From assembly GCA_027047735.1 (NCBI GenBank), contig JALTUD010000630.1, positions 1 through 11,974 on the forward strand: DNA of 11,974 bases, given 5' to 3'. Positions within the stretch are counted from its first letter, which is position 1; the number at the start of each line of letters is the position of its first letter. This DNA is from Flavobacteriales bacterium (GTDB lineage Bacteria > Bacteroidota > Bacteroidia > Flavobacteriales_D > Parvicellaceae). The position numbers and the translations under genes were made by a program. A model generated the notes under the pieces. That model was not told where the DNA came from, searched no databases, and saw only the letters and a list, made by a program, of their open reading frames with translations. Shown here one piece after another: positions 7,985 to 11,974 of this stretch.

Positions 7985-8176
7985 CTTTTGGTTTGCATAC
8001 CAATTAAATATATAGATTAGTCATAGGAAATTAATTTAAGTGAGTTTAATCGATGAAGAAAATTATTGCATAGTAATAACTATGGAATAATTTTATGAAG
8101 AAGAGTAAGCTCACTTAAATTAATTTAGTAGATTATATCTATATACTTAATTGGTAACAATGCAACAAACCAAAAG
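7985..8176. repeat. Long nested hairpin of repeat A
   Basis: From outside in: CTTTTGGTTTG 7985-7995 pairs with 8166-8176. ACCAATTAA 7999-8007 pairs with 8147-8155. ATATAGAT-type sequence follows on the left (8008-8020) with ATCTATAT on the right (8137-8145). A perfect 15-bp stem pairs 8030-8044 (ATTAATTTAAGTGAG) with 8110-8124. The tip is AAAATTATT-G-CATAG, loop TAATAA, CTATG-G-AATAATTTT (8059-8094). The tip is the same module found in repeats B and C, with the same G opposite G. Confidence 0.85.
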
Positions 8177-8196
8177 GAGTTCAAACACGCCGTTCT

Positions 8197-8355
8197 ATCC
8201 CTAACGCGAGTGAAATTGGCGGATAGAAAGTGAATTTTTGGTTTCTTAGACGATGAATAAAAATTTTGCATAGCACCCGCTATGGAAAATTTTTATGAAG
8301 ACGGATAAGGAATCAAAAAACGCTTTATACCGTCTATTTTACTCGTGTTAGGGAT
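8197..8355. repeat. Structured repeat B, 159 bp with inverted ends
   Basis: The ends ATCCCTAACGCGAGT (8197-8211) and ACTCGTGTTAGGGAT (8341-8355) are inverted repeats with one difference that leaves a G-U pair. Pairing continues inward: GGCGGATAGAAAGTG (8218-8232) with CGCTTTATACCGTC (8321-8334), then the TTTTTGGTTTCTTA side with TAAGGAATCAAAAAA. The tip is ATAAAAATTTT-G-CATAGC, loop ACCC, GCTATG-G-AAAATTTTTAT (8257-8296). Almost the whole element can fold into one hairpin. It looks like a small non-autonomous element or an RNA-structured repeat. I see no target-site duplication. Confidence 0.75.
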
Positions 8356-8371
8356 ACCAATCCCTAACGCG
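8344..8371. repeat. 28-nt palindrome, copy 2 (B/C junction)
   Basis: This is identical over 28 nt to the copy at 179-206: GTTAGGGAT, ACCA, ATCCCTAAC, with CGT and GCG flanks. It is made of the right end of repeat B and the left end of repeat C set head to head with four bases between them. Confidence 0.9.
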
Positions 8372-8515
8372 GGGCAGGTGAGTGCAAAGAAAACGGAGTT
8401 TAGTTTTCTTAGACGATGAAAAATTCTTTTGCATAGCCCTGGCTATGGAAAATTTTCATGAAGAAGTGTAAGGAATCAAAAAACGTTTTATAAGATACTT
8501 TTCAATATTTAAATG
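8360..8515. repeat. Structured repeat C, one recognisable end
   Basis: The left end is ATCCCTAACGCG (8360-8371). The arms GAAAACG...TTTAGTTTTCTTAGA (about 8388-8413) and GTAAGGAATCAAAAAACGTTTT (about 8467-8488) pair imperfectly. The tip is TTTT-G-CATAGCC, loop CT, GGCTATG-G-AAAA (8427-8452). TTCTTAGACGATGAA before the tip and AAGGAATCAAAAAACG after it are shared with repeat B. No right-hand GTTAGGGAT end is found. The similarity fades just before the stop codon of the hydrolase gene (8520-8522). A shortened relative lies at 126-206. Confidence 0.7.
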
Positions 8516-8519
8516 GTAT

Positions 8520-9173
8520 TTACTCTATACTTTGTGCTAACCTCAACAGTGGTTCAGGTAGAACTTTGTGCTTCCCTTCAAATCGAATTAAAGTATATCG
8601 TATAGCTTTATCGTGCAATAAATTCATTTGTTTTTCTACTCGTTCTTCCGAATAAAACGGATCATCATCACCGATTATAATATGTAAGTTTAAGCGATTA
8701 AAAATATCCCGTTTCTCAAAATAGTCTATATCTTCAGGAAAAGCACCTGCCCAAAGCGAAAGCGAATCTAGTTTAAAAGCTGTTCGAGTAACCCAACGAC
8801 AAACCGTTGCTCCCCCTTGCGAAAACCCCAACACGTGTACTTTAATTAGCGGATTGACACTATGAAATGAATAATGACGATAAACATTATCCAAAAAAGT
8901 TGTATAATCCTTAATGTCATTTAATCGATCCTCTTTTGTCATCCACGAAGCAACCACTTTTCCATCAAACCCTTTCCAATAGAACCGATGCAAAGCTTCG
9001 GGAGCTATAATAAAACGTTCCGCATCTTCCAAAGACGAAAACCAATTCAAAAAATGATTAGCCAATTGAGCGTAGCCATGACAAACAATCCAAACGTGCT
9101 TTGTATTACTGTTTAATTCTCCTAACGTAAAAAAACGTGCTGTTTTTGGAGTTTCTATATGATGTTCTTTCAT
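8520..9173 (-). CDS. Alpha/beta hydrolase, phospholipase/carboxylesterase type
   Basis: This 217-residue protein fits the small cytoplasmic esterase group of the alpha/beta hydrolase fold (acyl-protein thioesterase / YpfH-like). Visible features are VCHGYAQ (30-36) with the oxyanion-hole region, APEAL (57-61), and the nucleophile elbow GFSQGG (116-121, Ser118). The likely acid lies in GDDDPF (Asp169-171) and the likely base is His202 in GKHKV. The catalytic triad is therefore complete and length is normal. No signal peptide is seen. The natural substrate cannot be told from sequence. The ATG at 9173 is well placed after a good -7 box on the - strand. The gene is divergent from folC with 58 bp between them, and it converges on the repeat block at 7888-8519. 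Confidence 0.9.
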   Translation of the reverse strand: MKEHHIETPKTARFFTLGELNSNTKHVWIVCHGYAQLANHFLNWFSSLEDAERFIIAPEALHRFYWKGFDGKVVASWMTKEDRLNDIKDYTTFLDNVYRHYSFHSVNPLIKVHVLGFSQGGATVCRWVTRTAFKLDSLSLWAGAFPEDIDYFEKRDIFNRLNLHIIIGDDDPFYSEERVEKQMNLLHDKAIRYTLIRFEGKHKVLPEPLLRLAQSIE

Positions 9174-9190
9174 AGTGTATAGAGTATGTG

Positions 9191-9198
9191 TATCTTTG
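9191..9198 (+). promoter_or_regulatory. -7 box (TATCTTTG) of folC
   Basis: This is an exact match to TAnnTTTG. Transcription would begin near 9203-9205, leaving about 27 nt of leader before the folC ATG (9232). A weak TTTC lies near 9168-9171 at the -33 distance. It faces the - strand box at 9206-9213. Confidence 0.55.
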
Positions 9199-9205
9199 AG
9201 GAAGA

Positions 9206-9213
9206 CAAATATA
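9206..9213 (-). promoter_or_regulatory. -7 box (TATATTTG) of the hydrolase gene
   Basis: On the - strand this reads TATATTTG, an exact match to TAnnTTTG. The start would be near 9199-9201, with about 27 nt of leader to the ATG at 9173. The start region overlaps that of the folC promoter, so the two promoters may exclude each other. Confidence 0.5.
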
Positions 9214-9231
9214 CGTTTTTGACATAAGAAT

Positions 9232-10470
9232 ATGGATTACCAACAAACTTTAGCGTACTTATACAATCAACTTCCGCAATACCAAAAGATTGGAGGAAAA
9301 GCCCTAAAACCATCTTTGGACAATATCACTGCTTTATGCCGGCTTGTTGGAAATCCGCATAAAAAATTAAAAGCAATACATATTGCAGGAACAAACGGTA
9401 AAGGCTCAACTACTTCACTGATAGCCTCGGCTCTTATCGAAAACAACTATAAAACGGGTGTATTCACTTCTCCTCATCTTATCGATTTTAGAGAGCGTAT
9501 TTCCATTAATGGAGAAAAAATACCTCAAGATTATGTAGTCTCTTTTGTTCAACAGTACAAGGACGCAGTTAAGAAAATAACCCCTTCTTTTTTTGAATGG
9601 ACAATGGCATTGGCTTTTGCTTATTTTCATTCTCAAAAAGTCGATTTTGTCGTTATAGAAACAGGCTTGGGAGGGCGATTGGATTCGTCTAATATTGTTC
9701 AACCTTTAGTGAGTGTCATTACAACAATCGGAATTGACCACGTGCAATATTTAGGCAACTCGTATCGTGAAATTGCTTTTGAAAAAGGGGGAATCATCAA
9801 AGAAAACACTCCTTGCGTCGTAGGTTACGGAATCAACAAAGAAGCACTAACCGAATTACAAAGATTAGCCTTAGAAAAAAAAGCTCCTTTCATCATCACC
9901 CAACCTTTAAAACAGAAAATAAAAACCGACCTTTTAGGAGAGATTCAACAATACAATATAGCAACCGCTTTAACCACGTTAAGAGTACTAAAAGAAAAAA
10001 CACCGTTGAGCGAAGAGCAAATCATCAAAGGATTTGAAAACGTTACCCAAAACACCTTACTCAGAGGACGATGGGAATCTATCAAAGAACAACCAAAAGT
10101 CATTATTGATATTGCTCATAATGTACAAGCAGTACAAGCGGTAGTGAAACAATTGAAATTAGAACGCTACAAAAACCTTCATATAGTTTGGGGTATGGTT
10201 TCAGATAAAGATGTTGCAAAAGTTGTCAATTTATTACCTGCTGATGCTCACTATTATTTATGTCAACCCAAGATTAGGAGAGCTATGAATGTTCATGAAT
10301 TAGCTCAACACTTTGATTCTAAGCAATATTCAATTTACGACAGTTGTTCTAAAGCTTATACACAAGCATTGACAACAGCTAATCAAGATGATTTAATTCT
10401 TATTGCGGGCAGTAACTTTGTGGTTGCCGAAATTTTATCCGGGATAGAAGTACAAGAAGCTACAAAGTGA
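9232..10470 (+). CDS. folC: Folylpolyglutamate synthase / dihydrofolate synthase
   Basis: FolC adds glutamate to dihydropteroate and then to reduced folates, using ATP, in the cytoplasm. The 412-residue length is usual. Motifs in order are KIGGKALKPSLDNI (19-32, the family's N-terminal signature), the P-loop HIAGTNGKGST (50-60), SPHLIDFRERI (80-90), ETGLGGRLDSSNIV, TTIGIDHVQYLG, the KGGIIK segment, LRGRWE, and DIAHN in the C-terminal ligase domain. All match Mur-ligase-family expectations. The ATG at 9232 places the N-terminal signature correctly. Its promoter faces that of the divergent hydrolase. Downstream lie a large inverted repeat and then recG on the same strand. I cannot tell from sequence whether this enzyme has both activities. 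Confidence 0.97.
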   Translation: MDYQQTLAYLYNQLPQYQKIGGKALKPSLDNITALCRLVGNPHKKLKAIHIAGTNGKGSTTSLIASALIENNYKTGVFTSPHLIDFRERISINGEKIPQDYVVSFVQQYKDAVKKITPSFFEWTMALAFAYFHSQKVDFVVIETGLGGRLDSSNIVQPLVSVITTIGIDHVQYLGNSYREIAFEKGGIIKENTPCVVGYGINKEALTELQRLALEKKAPFIITQPLKQKIKTDLLGEIQQYNIATALTTLRVLKEKTPLSEEQIIKGFENVTQNTLLRGRWESIKEQPKVIIDIAHNVQAVQAVVKQLKLERYKNLHIVWGMVSDKDVAKVVNLLPADAHYYLCQPKIRRAMNVHELAQHFDSKQYSIYDSCSKAYTQALTTANQDDLILIAGSNFVVAEILSGIEVQEATK

Positions 10471-10474
10471 TTAA

Positions 10475-10656
10475 ACCTTAAATCCGCAAGTGAAATTCTA
10501 TTACAAAGCCAAACTCCACATCATTATTGACAATGCTCGTTTTTCGATACTCTCCGTAGTTATGGCTACGCTTGCGTGTCTCAAAACTGTGCTTGACCAA
10601 TAATAATAATACGCATTTTGACTTTTCATAACGAAATCACTTGCGTGATTTAAGGT
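10475..10656. repeat. Large imperfect inverted repeat between folC and recG
   Basis: The left end ACCTTAAATCCGCAAGTGA (10475-10493) is the inverse of TCACTTGCGTGATTTAAGGT (10637-10656), apart from one extra base on the right. Inner arms pair partially (for example ATTATTGACAATGC with GCTTGACCAATAAT). The centre is a hairpin CGTAG, loop TTATGG, CTACG (10555-10570). The 182-bp unit is thus roughly one hairpin with its tip near the exact middle. It starts four bases after the folC stop. Its ends differ from the ATCCCTAACGC family, so it seems to be a different repeat. No coding potential is seen. It may be a small non-autonomous element or affect folC 3'-end formation. Confidence 0.75.
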
Positions 10657-10677
10657 AAAAAACAAAAATAGCCCATA

Positions 10678-10693
10678 TATTTTTGTATTTTTG
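10678..10693 (+). promoter_or_regulatory. Tandem -7-like boxes of recG
   Basis: TATTTTTG occurs twice in direct succession (10678-10685, 10686-10693). Both match TAnnTTTG. The second would start transcription at about 10698-10701, right at the recG ATG (10702). The first would leave about 10 nt of leader. The T-rich context lowers the weight of the match. Confidence 0.4.
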
Positions 10694-10701
10694 ATTCATT
10701 C

Positions 10702-11974
10702 ATGAAGATTTTGGAAACTCCCATAGAATATTTAAAAGGTGTTGGTCCTAAACGTGCTGAACTTCTGAAAAAAGAAATCGGTGTGGCAACATATTATGAC
10801 TTGCTCTATTATTTCCCATTTCGATACGTTGACCGAAGTAAAATACATCAGCTTAAAGAAGTGTATTTAGAAGTGGATAAACCCATACAATTAAAGGGGG
10901 AAATTACCGCATATCGCGTATTGGGTGATGGAAGAAAGAAAAGATTGGTCGCACAATTTACCGATGGTTCGGGATTTATTGAATTAGTTTGGTTCAAGGG
11001 AATAAAATGGGTAGAACCCTCTATTAAAACCGGAGAAGAAGTTTTGCTATTCGGTAAAATTTCATCTTTTGGAGGAAAACAAAACATTGTCCACCCCGAA
11101 ATAGAGAAAATACAGACGGAAAAAGCCTTACACACAGGGCTACAACCCGTTTACAGTTCTACTGAAAAACTAAACAGAAGCGGATTACATTCAAAAGGCA
11201 TAGAAAAGTTAACAAAGACACTACTTTTCACTATTAGAGACAAAGTTCCTGAAGTCCTGTCTTTAGCTATTCTTGAAGAACACTCACTAATCAACCGTGA
11301 AACTGCTTTTTCACAAATACACTATCCGAAGTCGTGGGAAGAGGTAAAAAAGTCAACCTTTAGGTTTAAATTTGAGGAGTTGTTTTTCTTACAATTACGA
11401 TTGGTAAGAAGAAATCTTTCCATTAAAAAACAATCCAAGGGATTCATTTTTTCTAAAATAGGAACATATTTTAACTCTTTTTACAAAGATTTTCTCCCAT
11501 TTGAATTGACAGGTGCTCAAAAAAGAGTGCTGAAAGAAATCCGAAAAGACTTAGGCAACGGAAAACAAATGAACCGCCTGTTACAAGGAGATGTGGGAAG
11601 CGGAAAAACATTAGTAGCATTAATGGCAATGTTAATGGCTTTGGATAATGGATTCCAAGCTTGCTTAATGGCTCCGACAGAGATATTAGCCTCTCAACAT
11701 TTTCTAAGCATTAAAGAAATGACAGAGGGCTTAGGTATCGACATCGAATTACTGACCGGCTCTACAAAAACTGCAAAACGAAGAGAAATTCACGAAAAGT
11801 TGGAGTCAGGGAAATTGGATATTATTATTGGAACGCACGCTTTACTAGAAGATAAAGTTGTTTTTCGTAATCTGGGACTTGCCGTAATTGATGAACAACA
11901 CCGGTTCGGTGTGGCACAACGGGCTAAACTATGGAGAAAAAATAGTATTCCGCCACATATTCTTGTGATGACGG
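10702..11974 (+). CDS. recG: ATP-dependent DNA helicase RecG (partial, 3' end outside window)
   Basis: RecG remodels stalled replication forks and Holliday junctions. The frame is open from ATG at 10702 to the right edge, 424 codons of the roughly 700 usual for the family. It starts MKILETPIEYLKGVGPKRAE, the typical N terminus. The OB-fold wedge domain follows (GEITAYRVLGDGRKKRLVAQ region and IELVWFKGIKW). The helicase core then begins with LTGAQKRVLKEI, Walker A GDVGSGKT (296-303), MAPTEILA, LLTGSTKTAKR, IGTHALLED, and the motif II DEQHRFG (397-403). DEQH instead of DEAH is normal for RecG. No frameshift occurs in the visible part. Motifs IV-VI lie beyond the edge. The gene is downstream of folC but separated by 231 bp that include an inverted repeat and likely its own promoter. 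Confidence 0.97.
   Translation, partial: MKILETPIEYLKGVGPKRAELLKKEIGVATYYDLLYYFPFRYVDRSKIHQLKEVYLEVDKPIQLKGEITAYRVLGDGRKKRLVAQFTDGSGFIELVWFKGIKWVEPSIKTGEEVLLFGKISSFGGKQNIVHPEIEKIQTEKALHTGLQPVYSSTEKLNRSGLHSKGIEKLTKTLLFTIRDKVPEVLSLAILEEHSLINRETAFSQIHYPKSWEEVKKSTFRFKFEELFFLQLRLVRRNLSIKKQSKGFIFSKIGTYFNSFYKDFLPFELTGAQKRVLKEIRKDLGNGKQMNRLLQGDVGSGKTLVALMAMLMALDNGFQACLMAPTEILASQHFLSIKEMTEGLGIDIELLTGSTKTAKRREIHEKLESGKLDIIIGTHALLEDKVVFRNLGLAVIDEQHRFGVAQRAKLWRKNSIPPHILVMT

Larger units (their letters stand above)
7897..8208 (+). repeat. Structured repeat A, GGGCGTT...ATCCCTAACGCG
   Basis: The element begins GGGCGTTCCC and ends ATCCCTAACGCG, and GCGTT at one end can pair with AACGC at the other. Inside lie a first hairpin (7905-7964), the string GGTCGGGCTATC, and a second, very long hairpin (7985-8176). 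This order (GGGCGTT, GGTCGGGCTAT, long stem, ATCCCTAACGC) matches a dispersed intergenic repeat I recall from Flavobacteria-type genomes. That is memory, not a search result. There is no open frame of note and no transposase. Its last 12 bases also serve as the left end of repeat B. Confidence 0.75.

Noticed and set aside
8040..8110. Small peptide gene in the repeat block
   Set aside because: ATG-containing segments (such as ATGAAGAAGAG) are parts of the hairpin arms. Reading frames are very short and not kept among the three copies.
7897..8208. Retron msr/msd or group II intron
   Set aside because: No reverse transcriptase gene lies in the window, and the fold has no recognised domain V or retron a1/a2 context.
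7897..8500. CRISPR array
   Set aside because: The repeated units are long, imperfect and unevenly spaced (about 200 and 160 bp), with no short identical repeats and unique spacers, and no cas genes.
9415..10037. Antisense 95-codon frame (9415-9702) and shifted 74-codon frame (9813-10037) within folC
   Set aside because: folC is intact with all motifs, and these frames have no independent support.
10848..11135. 95-codon antisense frame within recG
   Set aside because: It lies opposite the wedge-domain region of an intact recG and has no start context or family features.

Overview
The window is an AT-rich stretch of a bacterial chromosome that looks like Bacteroidota. Three things point there: the protein sequences, the tamB/tsaD divergent pair (an arrangement I recall from this phylum), and matches to the Bacteroidota -7 promoter motif TAnnTTTG upstream of several genes. 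Shine-Dalgarno sequences are weak or absent, and TTG start codons are used. I cannot name the genus.

Layout, left to right. (1) The 3' tail of an unidentified + strand gene (1-125). (2) A short convergent gap holding a repeat remnant and a 28-nt palindrome (126-206). (3) A - strand pair: a glycerophosphodiester phosphodiesterase (215-1072) and, upstream of it, a very large TamB-type envelope protein (1110-5585). (4) Divergent from tamB, tsaD on the + strand (5663-6691), followed 17 nt later by a histidine-containing polytopic membrane protein of the NnrS/oxidase-subunit-I-like kind (6709-7887). (5) A 632-bp non-coding block (7888-8519) filled with nested inverted repeats. (6) A - strand alpha/beta hydrolase (8520-9173) divergent from folC (9232-10470). 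(7) A second, unrelated large inverted repeat (10475-10656). (8) The first 424 codons of recG, which runs off the right edge (10702-11974).

The genes are mainly housekeeping: tRNA t6A modification (TsaD), folate polyglutamylation (FolC), recombination and fork rescue (RecG), and outer-membrane biogenesis (TamB). They do not form one pathway. I see no defence system, phage, transposase or CRISPR array.

The unusual material is non-coding. The 7888-8519 block contains one element with GGGCGTT...ATCCCTAACGC ends, a 159-bp element with inverted ends that can fold along its whole length, and a third, one-sided copy. All three share a hairpin core (GCATAG...CTATGG) with the same G opposite G mismatch, and the arms below it change in a compensating way. 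A 28-nt palindrome from this block occurs again, identical, at 179-206. Both sites lie between convergent genes, and the repeats come close to the stop codons. From memory, GGGCGTT...ATCCCTAACGC repeats are scattered in Flavobacteria-type genomes. I could not check this, nor whether the family has a described function.
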